Positions 23,101 through 34,723 of a stretch of 64,000 bases of DNA are shown here, piece by piece (position 1 is the first letter of the stretch; each line of letters starts with the position of its first letter). The DNA is from Neckera pumila (lineage: Eukaryota > Streptophyta > Bryopsida > Hypnales > Neckeraceae). The notes beneath the pieces are model-generated. The model had not been told where the DNA came from and did no database searches. It saw only the letters and a program-made list of their open reading frames with translations. The DNA lies in NCBI GenBank assembly GCA_963969595.1, contig OZ018409.1:21174975-21238974 (forward strand), written 5' to 3'. The translations under genes and the position numbers were made by a program.

Positions 23101-24304
23101 ATATTAAATAATCAATCAATGACTCCAACAGGTCCAAGTATACCAATAGGAGCCACTACTAGATGTGAATTGAATTCCTTAGAGAGTGGTTTCTTGCTTA
23201 ATAGACAGTGCTTGTGATAATGAATATCTTACATAACCTATATCACGTACATATCATAGAAGACTTGAGCTGCAAAATTTGAAACATTTTCCACTTCATT
23301 TTAAAGGCAAGGACAATCACAAACTTGAACTCTCATCTATAGTGATATGAAACTCATTTAATATTTTTAGCAACTAAAGACCAAAAGGATTGGTTACAAG
23401 TGGTATTTTTCCTTGTTCCATTTTAAAACATTCTAGAATACCACCAAATTTTTAGACAAGACACGTGCATATTGTTTGAATATTGTATTGCAATTTTTTT
23501 AAGAGAATTTACAGCTGTGACACTTCAAATATCAAATTTCAACCAAAAAAAACAATTGTTACATCCTATTTGGCTCCTATTAGTGTGCTTGGATCCTAGT
23601 AGTCTACACAACTACTATATAAGTACATAGCCATCATATGACTTTTGAAACAACTAATATATAATTCAAAAAACACATCTAAATCACAAAACGGCGACCT
23701 ATCACCTTCTACCACATCATCTAAAGCAAGTTCCACAAACAACATCAAACTTGTAAATGACTAAACTATGATTGGCTCTCTCCCTGCCACATTGGATGGC
23801 ACAAGCCATGTTAGCTATTTCCCATTAATGGCTATGTCTATATTAGCAACGACATTGAATGTCATCAACCACGTCAGTGGTGCCTAATCATCCATCTTGT
23901 CCACCTCAACAAATACGCTGGAAGCCAAACACCACGATAGCTAAACCTCATCAGCGACTAAGTCTGATTAGCAATCCTGTTAGCAACATAGTTTGATGAA
24001 CTTTCACATTAGCAACCGCATGAAAAATAAATTGTTACAAATAAATGACTAATGAAAATGAATGACTTGTCAAAAATGACTCTAATCTTAAAATCAAGCT
24101 TCAATCATTGTCTAATTATAGGTGTCCTTAATGACTGCTTTTGTAGGCATAAACGCCATTTTTTGTCTAGTTATAAATGTCATAAATTATGATTGATTTT
24201 GTAATATAAAAAACGCCAGTGATTGTCTAGTTATAAGTGTCCTGAATGACTTTTAGTTTTGTAGTCATAAACACCAATCATTAATAGCCCTTTTTGTACT
24301 AATG
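20179..24304. mobile_element. CACTA-like (En/Spm) non-autonomous transposon
   Basis: The left end CACTAGTAGAAAAGAGGG and right end (reverse complement CATTAGTACAAAAAGGGC) resemble CACTA termini. The first and last kilobase carry many copies of short words in both orientations (ATGACTA, TAGTCAC, TGTCTAGTTATAARTGTC), the subterminal repeat pattern typical of this superfamily. No long frame survives in the 4.1 kb. The flanking 3 bp do not match exactly, so the limits could be off by a few bases. Confidence 0.55.
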
Positions 24305-24918
24305 ATAAAGCATTTAAATTCAAATATAATTCAAAAGCCAAAATGGTGCTATATAAATTGGAGTTTTATCACATGACCATAGAATTGGTCTTGAGAGCAT
24401 TCAAAGAATAATTGATTTCATGAGTGTTTTAATTGTCAATCTAAGAAGATATATAACACATCCTACCTACCACTTCTAAATCCACAAAATTCACTTATCT
24501 ACCCACCACAATCAACAAATCACTATAAATCCACTAAATCCAGTTATCTATTAACTTGAATAAACTAATCACCAAAAATCCACTAAAATTCTTATGAGCA
24601 TGATTCATCTACCCCACAAATCTCAAATGGGTCATGCCTTCGTTCACTACTTCTATGGGCTCACGTGTGGAATGGATGGTGTCAACGAACTGTATAGACC
24701 ACTAAACCAGGACTTTTTTTTTGGCTTTTTGGTGCCAAATTGCACCAGAAAAAAAAATTTGGCTAAAAAAGGTTATAAAAAATGCCAATAAAATTGGATG
24801 AAATCGCCAAACAACTTTGAAATTTAAAAAAATATTAGATGAAATCGCCTCATTGTGGATGAAATCCATAATATACATCCAATAAGTGGATGAATGTTGC
24901 AATTTGGAGCACCACTTA
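24305..24918. other. AT-rich intergenic DNA
   Basis: A direct phrase GGATGAAATC occurs three times between 24790 and 24870. No gene supported. Confidence 0.5.
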
Positions 24919-26161
24919 TCATTTTATATTGCCACTATGGCACTTCTTCAAAAATGAAAAAAAAAGCCCTGCACTGAACTCGTACAGCCAGGCATGTTCA
25001 ATAGCGGACGACATGGGAGTACAACTTTCGCGGCTAAAAAGTGCCCGATCAACATGGTGAGTGTCTTCCCCGTCTGTGCAGTCGTCCCAACCATCAGCGA
25101 TGTCTATTGATGAGTCGTGACCAAGGAATTGAGAAGACATTGTGAAACTCTTGCTCTCCATATTCTTGTCTTTTTCCTCCGGTGCAGTGATATCAATGGG
25201 CTCCACTTGTCCAGAATGCATGTGTAATTCGTTCCCATCATCAAGGAGGACAACATACATTAGTTCTTGTCGTCCTGGCTGAATGTATGAGTGGATTGCG
25301 AGGCCTAGCAACCAGTCACCTTCACTGCTAGGAGATGCTCGGTGTGGGAGTTGCGTGACGGCTGAGGCTGGTATACGAACCGGAAGAGGGTTAGTTATAC
25401 CTTGAGGCAACATCAAATGCGAGTTTGCCGTAGGTATGTACGCTTGTCCCTGCCACTGAAGGGTCGTCTGAGTTTGAAGTCCACCGGAAGGCGCTCTTGA
25501 GTTCAAGTCATCATCACTGTCGTCTTCAAATTTTTGCATGGGTGTCGGTGGTTTGCAACTCTGTCGTGACGGATTGGCTCCCTTACCAGCTTTAATGCGT
25601 TTTTTTGCTGGAGTCTGGCTGTCGTGCGTGAAGAACTCCTTCCTCTTCCTTGACGACGAGGTGGTCGCTTTCCTTCGCTGTGCAGGACTGTCAGGGTCAT
25701 CAAGTGAGGGCCTCTTCCGAGACTGATGCCGCGAGTTCATCTTCTTCTCCAAGGTTGTCGATGCTGGTACATTCGTCGCCTGCAAGACTTCCTCGCACGA
25801 TGTAATTGCAAGTGCACCAACCAAGAAAACCTCATTGGACTTCTCCATTTGAGGTCGAAATTGCAAGATCAGGCCACAGCACTTGTCGAAGAACAATATT
25901 CATGTTGTTGCTGAAACTAGCAGGGTCGCCTTCAGGGATTCTGTCCTTCCACCGAAGAATGCGGGCTGTATGGTAGCGGAAGAGGAAGCGTAAGCCACGG
26001 GGGCTGTCTATTCTCCGAATTCCCTTCTTCACAGACTTCTGCAGTAGAACTTTCTTGTCCAGCAGCTGCAGAATCTTTGCTGTTTGGGACTTAGAAGCTC
26101 CAATTTCGGTAGTCCACTCCTTGATGGCTACGCGACTTGCTCGAATTGCACTGCTACCCGT
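24919..26161 (-). CDS. Unrecognised nuclear-type protein, 3' part of a spliced gene
   Basis: On the minus strand an open frame from about 26161 to 25883 can be joined to a second frame (25779 down to the stop at 24919) by a 103-nt GT-AG intron (25780-25882) that keeps the frame. The first part has two helical segments (SRVAIKEWTTEI, KSQTAKILQLLDKKVLL) followed by a basic stretch, a layout reminiscent of a winged helix. The second part is Ser/Lys-rich with nuclear-localisation-like clusters (SRKRP, QRRK, KKRIKAGKG), an acidic run DDSDDD, and a more ordered segment around DWLLGLAIHSY and YVVLLDDGNEL. The GC content is well above the flanks. The 5' exons were not found and the family is not recognised. 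A truncated gene is possible. Confidence 0.45.
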
Positions 26162-27838
26162 TTAACAATGAACCTGATTTGCAATGTCCGTGCTCTGTCT
26201 AACGTCTGAAAGTGTGTGCAACATACAGCTAATTGATACCAGAAATGCTTGGGCTCATTGATTCGAACGACAATGCTACAGCAAAAGTTGCTCAGTCAGC
26301 GCTCACTGATGATGCGAGCTACAATATTTAGTGGAACGCAAAGATTGGTACGTCCAAGATGCAGTCTAATTTGTACGAGTGCCTAACTGCTTACAGCTAT
26401 GGTGGTCACAATCTTCGAGTGGAAGAAAACACAGAGCGCTTCATGTGAGCACGTACACACTAAAGCCATGATCAATTCCTATTACTATGAGGTCGAACTG
26501 GGTAGTTTTGGTGAATCTGGAGACGACAATGTTTTACTGTGAGGTTTTCACTACTGCTCTCGTTTAGTGGAATCAAATGTTCACAGTGGTGTTCATGTGC
26601 AGAGGGTAAGCGCTAATGGTTGCTTTGGTTGTCAAATAGGGGTGTTCTGGAGAACCGTCATCATGCGCTGAAGATGTGACAATAATTATCTTGAAAATCC
26701 TCAGTTTTTTTATTTTGCCTTGTTCGTCAAGGTCGGCTGTCATTTAGGAGTTGCTAAGGGATTGTACAACTTTGCTATAAATGTTTCATGCCTTCAGGAG
26801 AATTGTCGGTTCTTAAAAGTGTCACTGACCTTTGCCGCTTTTACTAATTTTTTACAAAGCTGTACGCTTTGCTATCTCAAATTCATAAGCCGCAATCGGT
26901 GAGAATTGTAGTGTGCAATTCTCGAAACTCGTAGCTGTAATGACGGAGTTCAGCACTGCGCAATGAAAGAGTAGCCACTGAAGAATGAGAATGCCGCTTC
27001 AGCCATCGCTTCTAGGCTCAACCGCCATTTCCTTCATGAAGGACATGCTTGTCCGTGACGGACATGTGGCATTCGAATTGAGGATTTAAAATGTCCACAC
27101 GCTCTTCCAGACTAAACTGGGCCCCCTCTGCTATCATTTTATAATCATTTTAAAAACCTTATCTCTCAATTTTTTTTATGCGCACAGAAATGTCAAATTA
27201 TTGCCCCATTGCTCTGCAGCCCGCTCAAGCTTATTTTATTATTTTCTTGCACTTGGGCACTCACAAATTTTCGTCAAATCCTACCATATTTCACTTCACA
27301 CACTTTTCCTTTCCAACTGATCCAATAGACTCTGTCACTATCAACAGCAACGTGTGCCAAAATCCCGTCGGAACTTCGGAAAAATGGATGAATGAAATTT
27401 TGCATTTCTCTGTCGTCTATAGCTCTTCTACTCTGTTTGTTGTCCTCTTTTTGGACTTTAGAGCGCTTAGAGGTTAACCCCTGATATTGATTTTCAATTC
27501 TTAAAAAAGTGCTTTATGGACCTCCTACCTTATTTCAGTTTGCAACTCAGGACGTAAATTGCTTCTAACAACTTAGAGACCTAGGTAAACAACTCCCATT
27601 TTTTTACTTTGGGGAAAACACAAGTACTAATATTTATCTCCAAATGCTATTATTTATATCATTTGAAAAATAAGAGTTCATAGTTAGAGTCACAGATCCA
27701 AAGGAACAATCAAAAGTTGTGAATTACATAACTAACCCACCAAAATATAGGGGTAAATTTTTACAGTTATCAATTGATGTGGAAAAATCTACTTCTTCTT
27801 TTGTGACCATTATTTATTGAAATAAATATCCACAGATT
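26162..27838. other. Region upstream of the unrecognised minus-strand gene
   Basis: Less AT-rich up to about 27120. The minus strand holds short protein-like pieces (for example VVRINEPKHFWYQLA near 26215-26275, followed by a good GTATGT donor) whose phase does not join the next exon. Possible missing exons; none can be fixed. Confidence 0.3.
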
Positions 27839-28144
27839 CATTAGGAAAGATTTGAAGGTAAGGGAGGGCCATTAAGCCTTGTTCTCCTTGCTTGGAATTG
27901 TAGTATGCAGTCCAAATAAAATTAAAAATAATAAAAATAATAAAAAAATATAAAAATATTTTTGCAATTTTTTGTACAAATATAAAAAAATAATATTTGA
28001 AAATAATATCAAAACATTAACTAAATATTAATTTTTGACCTGGCACAATCTTGACCACGTCAAATTGTTGATGTGGCAAGTTCCCACAGTCTGGAAGCGC
28101 TAGGAAACTCGCGGGCTTCATTTGCCCTAAAATCTCTTCTAATG
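27839..28144. mobile_element. CATTAG-family TIR element, 306 bp
   Basis: The ends CATTAGGAAAGATTTGAAGG and reverse complement CATTAGAAGAGATTTTAGGG form the termini. An inner ACCACGTCAAATTGTTGATGTGG palindrome-like phrase is seen near the right side. No coding capacity. Confidence 0.7.
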
Positions 28145-28324
28145 TGTAGAAATATATTAGTAAAACTAAGAGTGTACAATATATAAAATTTAACCTAGGA
28201 AGGACGTTACAAACTAGAAGTGTCTGCTAAATGACTACTTTTAAAGAAAGCTTTAGAACCAAAAAAGCACCTAATCATCCTGGAGTCTAATTGTTATGGT
28301 TGGCTATCTTGGTGATAGGATAGC

Positions 28325-28600
28325 CATTAGATGATATTTGGAGGTCTTGGAGGGCTGTTTCAGGTCTGTTCCCTAATCTGCCTAGATTCAGTGAACATCG
28401 GTACGGGGGTGTCAGAATTTTTTTCTTAAAAAAAAAAAAAAAAAAAAAAATTACCAAAATATCATTTTAAGCAAAAAAAATAACGTGGCAATCGCTATGC
28501 CACGTCAGCCAGTTGCTGCTGCTATGTTCCTACAGTCTAGGAACACAGCAAACAGCAGGGGAACTCGGAGCCCTCCAAGACCCCCGAATCTCATCTAATG
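28325..28600. mobile_element. CATTAG-family TIR element, 276 bp, best-preserved copy
   Basis: The ends CATTAGATGATATTTGGAGG and reverse complement CATTAGATGAGATTCGGGGG extend for more than 35 bp of inverted similarity, through TCTTGGAGGGCT. The same internal order as the copy at 3020-3357. Confidence 0.8.
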
Positions 28601-28898
28601 TATAAGTGTCTCTCAACTCTTCCTTCAAGAATCAACCATGTAATAATACCAAGGACTAAAAGCGTCCTACGAATGATTTTCTAAAAAATTGTAGAGCCAA
28701 AGAATGCACTTTCCCATTAAGAATCTGAATATTTTTGGCTAACTACCTTGGTGATAGCTGGGTGGCATCTTTTCGGAATTAAGAAGACAATTAACCCTAT
28801 AAGAATGCTTTCAATAGACCAAAGTATGAAGGATGACAAAGAATCCTTCTATGTAAGACAGAACTGCCTATATTCATCCTTGAAATTTTGTGCAAAAA

Positions 28899-28958
28899 GG
28901 AAGGTCTTGCATAATACTGTAGTAGTGACTTCTACTACAGTATTATGCAAGACCTTCC
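28899..28958. repeat. Perfect 27-bp hairpin with 6-nt loop
   Basis: The arm GGAAGGTCTTGCATAATACT plus GTAGTAG (28899-28925) is followed by the loop TGACTT and its exact complement (28932-28958). A further five base pairs pair outside a one-base bulge. Such perfect stems resemble young small-RNA precursors or palindromic insertions. Which of these it is cannot be told from sequence alone. Confidence 0.9.
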
Positions 28959-29067
28959 CTTTTTAGGTAGATGGTTCACATTGTAGCAAAATGATAATTT
29001 TCATGGTGACCAGCATGTGATTACTTGGTCAGATTTTATAGCAATTTTGTTGTCAATCACCATAATA

Positions 29068-29108
29068 ACTACCTACCTACCTGCCTACTTACCTGCCTAC
29101 TTACCTAC
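29068..29108. repeat. Tetranucleotide microsatellite (CTAC/CTGC/TTAC)n
   Basis: About ten imperfect units of CCTA-type repeats. Confidence 0.8.
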
Positions 29109-30520
29109 GTCCTGTATTTTGCAGAAATCGCCAGAATTGAAAACCTTGAGCAACTCAATAATAAGAAACCACATCACACGAAAAACGAAAGGAAGCCGTT
29201 TTTCGGAAAGCAGCATCATTCCGTCGCATATTCTCTACTGTAGAAGACTACTACAGTCCTGCACACAAGTGAACATACAACAGTTTGATCTCCCTGTCAG
29301 TAATAAGCTTAGAACTTCTATGCAACAACCACGAGCTAGCCGCCCTTCTGCACTTCTCTGCAATTCAGTTCTCCAGTTCCATGTAATTCATCACTACTCC
29401 TTTGTCAATCTCTTCCATTCTCACACGTTTTCAGGTTCTCCTCTCGATCAACAACAACAGCTGAGTACTTTGAAAATCATTTATTGCTACCAGGTATCAT
29501 TGAAGCAAGTTTTAGTTGATGATGCAAGTTATTTTTTATGCAAGTTTTGGTAGTCAGAGCGTGAGATCTGCTGAGGTACTGCTTGGTTTCATGTTTGCCA
29601 GCCCAAAGTCCCAAAGTGTGGTGTCTGGGAACTCGATGAGGATTGCTTGATCATTTGTTGTTACTGTTGTGGTTGCTGTTTCTACCCTTTTTCTCCTCTT
29701 TCTCCTTTCCCTCCCCTCCACTTTTTTTTTTCTTTTTTTCTTCTTCTTTGCCTACAGGAGTGCTAATTAAGCCGTAAATTCACTGCCTGGTTGCTATTTT
29801 GGGGGTGTTTTTTCACTTTACTGGGGCGTGGTTTTACGGTGTTTCGTGTCAGTGAGTGAATGATCTTCTCTGTTCGCCGCTTTTATGTATAATTGGTGGT
29901 TAATATTTATAAACCGATGTTTGTCTTCCAGTTGGTTCCTGACTTCACGGCAGTTCGTGGCTCCACGGCATCTGTTGTGCTGAATTGGAAGCACGAGCTG
30001 CACGGGGCAGCCTTCAGCCGCGGTCCAATTAGGGGGCGGGGGAAGTGGATGAGTTCTCTTGTGGTCATTATTTACTTAAATTAATTGGCATTGCAATTGG
30101 GGTTTAGTTGTTGGTTTCAACACGGCAGTGACGGAGTGTGAATCGATCGAGTGCTCAGTGCTCACCCATTGCCCCAGTCTACTAACGCAGGTAGCCAAAC
30201 TTGCTGTTCAATTCTGCTCGAATATAATGTGTAGAGTATGCTAGTTTCTCTCAGGCTAGGTAGATAGATTATGCTTGTTTTCCTTTCGAGAATAGTAGAA
30301 TTTTTCAGATGATTATTTGCACTAGGAAGGAGCGGAATCAGGGGTTTGAAAGAGTCCTGCAGGAAAATTTAGTGGCAAATCAATTTTCTCTGTAAACCGG
30401 GAACGACTGTGGATCTCTTGTGCATCGTATTGTGCATCTGCTAGCTCCCCTTTTTTGTTTTCCAAGCACTCGGCGATCGGTTGCTTCTCGTTGGTAGGGT
30501 AGTAGAAAGAGCCCGAGTAG
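29109..30520. other. Region upstream of the inositol monophosphatase gene
   Basis: Composition is closer to genic than to the AT-rich gaps, with a pyrimidine-rich run at about 29680-29750. No exon could be supported. It probably holds distal promoter sequence or an unrecognised transcript. Confidence 0.4.
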
Positions 30521-30528
30521 TATAAATA
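30521..30528 (+). promoter_or_regulatory. TATA box of the inositol monophosphatase gene
   Basis: TATAAATA lies 156 bp upstream of the ATG at 30684, in a less AT-rich context that makes a chance match unlikely. Transcription would start near 30550-30560. Confidence 0.65.
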
Positions 30529-30683
30529 CTCGCACGGATCGCATTGCCCATTGGAGCCGTTTGAAGCTTTGTCGTTGGATTGCAGAGATTGTAGTTGGCG
30601 AGTCTTATTGAACTGGGGAATTGAGACTGTAACTGTCGCAGACTACGTTTCCAACGCAGTTGCGTTGGAGTTTCTTCGTCATC

Positions 30684-33600
30684 ATGGTTCTTCAGCAAAA
30701 GGGTGCGTTTTGAAACTGAGATTGGCCAACAAGTGTTAGCTATCTATTTTTTTGCTTTTCTCAGTGTTTGTACGCCTCGGTGATGGAGTTGGGCAATAGT
30801 TAATGAAATTAGCCAGATTTTTTAATGCAACGGATTCACTTTTTTGGCAGAGGATTTGGAGGCCTGTTTAGCTGTTGCAATTGATGCTGCCCAAAAGGCT
30901 GGACAGGTAATGTAACATGCTCCCGCCTTTGGCCTTCCATTTATTTGGGAGCTCTCTGTTTATGATTTTGTTTTCTTATTACGGGATGCCTGTTGACTTG
31001 GAGTTGAATGAATCCTTGTCTGTGGTAGATTTACGTTTGCTTTTCTGTGCGAATTTTCAGGTGATCTTGAACAATTTCCACAGTGTGAAACATGTGGAGC
31101 ACAAGGGAATGGTAAGCAGAATGGGCTATAAACACAGAATTATGCTTTCCACACCAGCCATGAGTCTGTGTCCATTAACGATGTTTAGAGGCCCACAGCT
31201 GCAACTAAGAAATTTGAGTCCATGGTCGTGATTCTATTCAATGATTGTAGGAAGTTTTTAATTATGCTCAGTTGCTAACTTGCCATTGATAATAACATAG
31301 CAAAGAGTCCGTTGCAGTTTTATTAGAGTTAAAGAGTGTCCACTAAATTTCAAGTTCAGAATGTTGGTTAATCTTGGACTAGTCATGTCAAATGTGATGC
31401 AGGTGGTTCTTATTCTCAAAGTTAGAGGTGATTAGGAATCTTATGAGAGTAAGTGAGAATGTCTGATCAAATTCAAGTTCAGAAAGCTAATGAATAGTCG
31501 GCTAGTTATGTCCGAAAGAAGAGGATGGGAACGAACGTTCCTTCCAACTTAGAACAACCCAATGTCACCCATATTCCAACATCTTTTCGGCCTTCCTATT
31601 TGTGTCAGTCACCCACCCATTACCTCAATCTTAGCAACCCTTTAACATCATGACAATGCACTTGGAGAGGGACTGGTCAATGTGTGGTTTGTACCCACGC
31701 TTTATCAATTTAGTCTGCCAACAAACTTTTGAAAAACACAGAAAATCCATTTCTTGTTGAAATGTCTTAGTTCTACTTGCAAATGGCTTCTTTCAAACTT
31801 CTCAATCTCTAAAATAGCTTCTCCAAGGTACCTACACTAAATAGCAAATCGTTTTTTTGTAATAGGCATGTTTACCTTAATTCTCAATCGCAAAATAAAA
31901 GATGCATTCTAAGCTTCGTTTCAAGTACTGCAGAGTTTTGTATCTGCTTCTCATTGACCCAGAAATCCGTGACTAATTGTCGGATATTTGGCAGGTGGAT
32001 CTGGTGACGGAGACAGACAAAGCCTGCGAGGATTTGATCTTCACCCAACTCAAATTGACCTTCCCATCCCACGAGGTAAGTTAGATGCATTGGCTTTTCT
32101 TCCATTTGCATCATCAGTCTGTGATCATTAAACCACACTTAAAGATATTTAGACCTAATTTCAACCGCTTTCTAAAATCGACCACTCTAGATTCTTGTCT
32201 AAAATGTACTCGTACTATTATGAGAGTCTACAGTTGATTTTAGAAATATGTATTTTCAGCACTTTGCAAATTTGTAGTTTATTCATATGGTGTCCAAACA
32301 ATGCATTCTAAGAGAATCTTAATCATGGTAAGTACAAACTTGTACCATTGGATAATACCACCACTTACATCATTGGTTTCTTTTGCATCAGTTCATTTGA
32401 TGAATTTCCAATACACTGACTTGCCCTAGCAGTCTGTGTGGGACACTAATTGACCAAAGTCACACTATTCATAATATATTTATGTTATTGTACTCATTTT
32501 TTGCACATTCTTTTGGCATGCCGTTAACTGGACAATTAAGTAGCCTTGGTTTTTTCTAATGCTGTTTGGACTGCAGTTAATAGGAGAAGAGACATCTGCA
32601 GAAAATGGAACCCCGGTGTTGACCGATGCGCCCACATGGGTGGTGGATCCCTTGGACGGAACCACCAACTTTGTCCACAAATTCCCGTTTGTGTGTGTTT
32701 CCATTGCCCTCGTCATCAACAAAGTCCCGGTCGTGGGAGTCGTCTACAACCCCATTATGGGCGAGCTGTTCACGGGTGTCCAAGGAAAGGGCGCGCACTT
32801 GAATGGGCAACGTATCCGGGGTATGTCTAATCTGCGATTTGTACTTGTGCTTGCTTGCATTCTCCACAGTTATCTGGTGTGCATCAGAAACATTCAAGCA
32901 GCTATGCTACAAAATACTCGCTCTACTCCTCGAGTCCTAGAAATGTACAACAACAAGGAAACTGGAATGGAGATACAGGGGTGATGAAGGAACCATGTCT
33001 TTCTTTTCATTTTTTGATATTCTTTTTGGTGACTTGGTTTCTGAGTAAGGTAGCTACTCAAACTTCCTCACACTAGCTTCTGTTGATGCAAAGCCTCCTC
33101 CCTTTGATCCAGAGCCAAATAAAAGTGTTGTAAACGGGAGCGTCCGAGGAATGTCTTGGGAGCTGTGAAATACAACGTCTGTAGTAGTTTAGGGCCTTAG
33201 TAAACTAGTATTTGGTTTGTTCCAAGTAGTTGACCATCCGTGCATAAAATGACGTGTACTTATCAGATTACGAGTAATTTTTTGGTTACATTTGTCATCC
33301 TGCAAACCAGTAGGGTTGAGTTGGTTTGGGGTGGGGTGATAGTGACTATAGAGAATTGATAGTCTTAAGGACAAAATGACTGTAGATCTCCGTCCTTCTT
33401 TGATAAGTACATGTCATTTAATTTTAATTTAGACCATGTTACTAAATATTGTCCCATCTAGATTTTTGCCTGAAATTTAAATTAACCCTCTGTTCCTTAG
33501 ACCATAGGTTGATTTGGATGGCGGATTGCAGCTTCAAGCGAAGAGAAGATTGGAACTGCAATTCTGGCTACAGAGGTAGGAACCAACCGCGACAAAAAGA

Positions 33601-34723
33601 CCGTGGATCGGATCACCAATACGATCAACAATCTGCTCTTCCAGGTATTAATACTGTTCTGAGGGTGTTCAATCAATTCCTTTCCAGCTATCAATCAGTT
33701 TGTCCATCTTTCTGCTGCTTCTGGTGAATTTAGGGTTTGTTTGATGGCTAACTCAAGCGTCTCTTTTTCTTTTCTTTTTTCCCATTTTGTAGGTGCGATC
33801 TGTGCGTATGAGTGGTTCATGTGCTATGAACTTGTGTGGTGTCGCGTGTGGGAGGCTTGACATGTTCTACGAGATTGGATTTGGTGGTCCCTGGTAAGCA
33901 CAGCCCTAATTGCCTGCCTGCCAGCAATAGGAAATCAATGTTCAGTAAGGTAGAACAACCCAATGCTGTCAGCCACCTGAATTCAACATTTATTAGACCC
34001 TCTTATTTGCATTTGTCACCCATCCATTACCACAATCTTAGAAACTCTTTAGCATCCTGGCAATGCCAATTTGGAGAAGGGACACGTCAACGTGTGGTTT
34101 AGCATGGGTCTACCTAGTCACACTTTACCCAATTTGATCCCAACAAACTTTGAGAAATCATAGAAAATTCTTTTCTTGTCAGAAATTCTTGATTGTACTT
34201 GCAAATGGCTTCTCAAAAATATGAGAGTGGACAAATAGCTTCTCTCAAAGTACCTAGACAGTAGCAAATCGGCTTGGTAGAAGGCATGTTTGTCTTATTC
34301 AGCTGCTCCAGTGCATCAAGATTCAATTAGTGTAACACAATTAACTTAATTTAGCTTCGCTTATGGTAAATGCAGGGATGTGGCTGGAGGAGCTTTGATT
34401 GTACAAGAAGCTGGTGGACATGTCTTTGATCCGTGAGCACCTTGACAGCCTTGTGGTGAAATATAGTCTAGTAACTTAACAAGTCAGAAGAGCCTCAGTC
34501 AAGTTTTGAAATTGTGTGCCTGGTAATTAGTTAATACTGCCAATAATTGTTGCTCGATGAGTGCTAATATTGATTGTTCTGCATTCAAAAATTTAAAAAA
34601 ATGTAAATTCTGATTTTGAAATACAAGTGCAGGTCTGGAGGAGACTTCGACTTGATGTCATGTCGCATTGCATCATCAAATGCGCACCTGAAACAAGCAC
34701 TTGTTGCTGGCATCGGAGGCTAA
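30684..34723 (+). CDS. VTC4: Inositol monophosphatase / L-galactose-1-phosphate phosphatase (VTC4-type)
   Basis: A Mg-dependent phosphatase of the IMPase family. The plant VTC4 branch hydrolyses myo-inositol monophosphate and L-galactose 1-phosphate, feeding inositol and ascorbate synthesis, probably in the cytosol. Nine exons join in frame to 270 aa (the usual length is about 270): 30684-30702, 30851-30906, 31061-31111, 31995-32075, 32577-32820, 33532-33644, 33793-33893, 34376-34432, 34633-34723. Visible motifs: IGEETS with metal ligand Glu73, [12 protein letters not shown] with Asp93 and Asp96, [16 protein letters not shown], and [17 protein letters not shown] with Asp223. All ligands sit three residues after their human IMPA1 counterparts. 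The start is chosen because [20 protein letters not shown] is the expected N-terminus. One oddity is WDVAGG instead of the common WDxAAG. Intron 5 holds a foreign coding fragment, and introns 3 and 7 share a repeat. Confidence 0.95.
31550..31876 (+). repeat. Intronic repeat copy in intron 3 of the phosphatase gene
   Basis: About 330 bp from AGAACAACCCAATG to GGCATGTTTACCTTA match 33951-34297 with interspersed changes (roughly 75 percent by eye), in the same orientation. Confidence 0.75.
32870..33168 (+). pseudogene. Captured coding fragment within intron 5 of the phosphatase gene
   Basis: Two blocks read like the C-terminal exons of another protein: 32870-32980 (37 codons, preceded by CTCCACAG) and 33094-33168 (25 codons to a TGA). 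Joining them by a GT-AG intron of 113 nt (32981-33093) keeps phase 0. The product would contain [20 protein letters not shown] and end with [11 protein letters not shown]. It is not part of the phosphatase, whose exons 5 and 6 join directly. I do not recognise the source. It may be a transduplicated fragment or the end of a nested gene. Confidence 0.4.
33951..34297 (+). repeat. Intronic repeat copy in intron 7 of the phosphatase gene
   Basis: The partner of 31550-31876. Shared phrases include TAGAACAACCCAATG, CTTGCAAATGGCTTCT and GTAGCAAATCG-type sequence near the end. No TIR or poly-A tail was seen, so it is an unclassified repeat or an internal duplication. Confidence 0.75.

Noticed and set aside
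29017..29553. 178-codon plus-strand frame upstream of the phosphatase gene
   Set aside because: It begins in a tetranucleotide repeat, has no recognisable domain and no coding-like codon pattern; kept only as upstream DNA.
30917..31231. 104-codon frame over phosphatase introns 2 and 3
   Set aside because: It overlaps exon 3 in another phase, and the spliced phosphatase frame explains the region.
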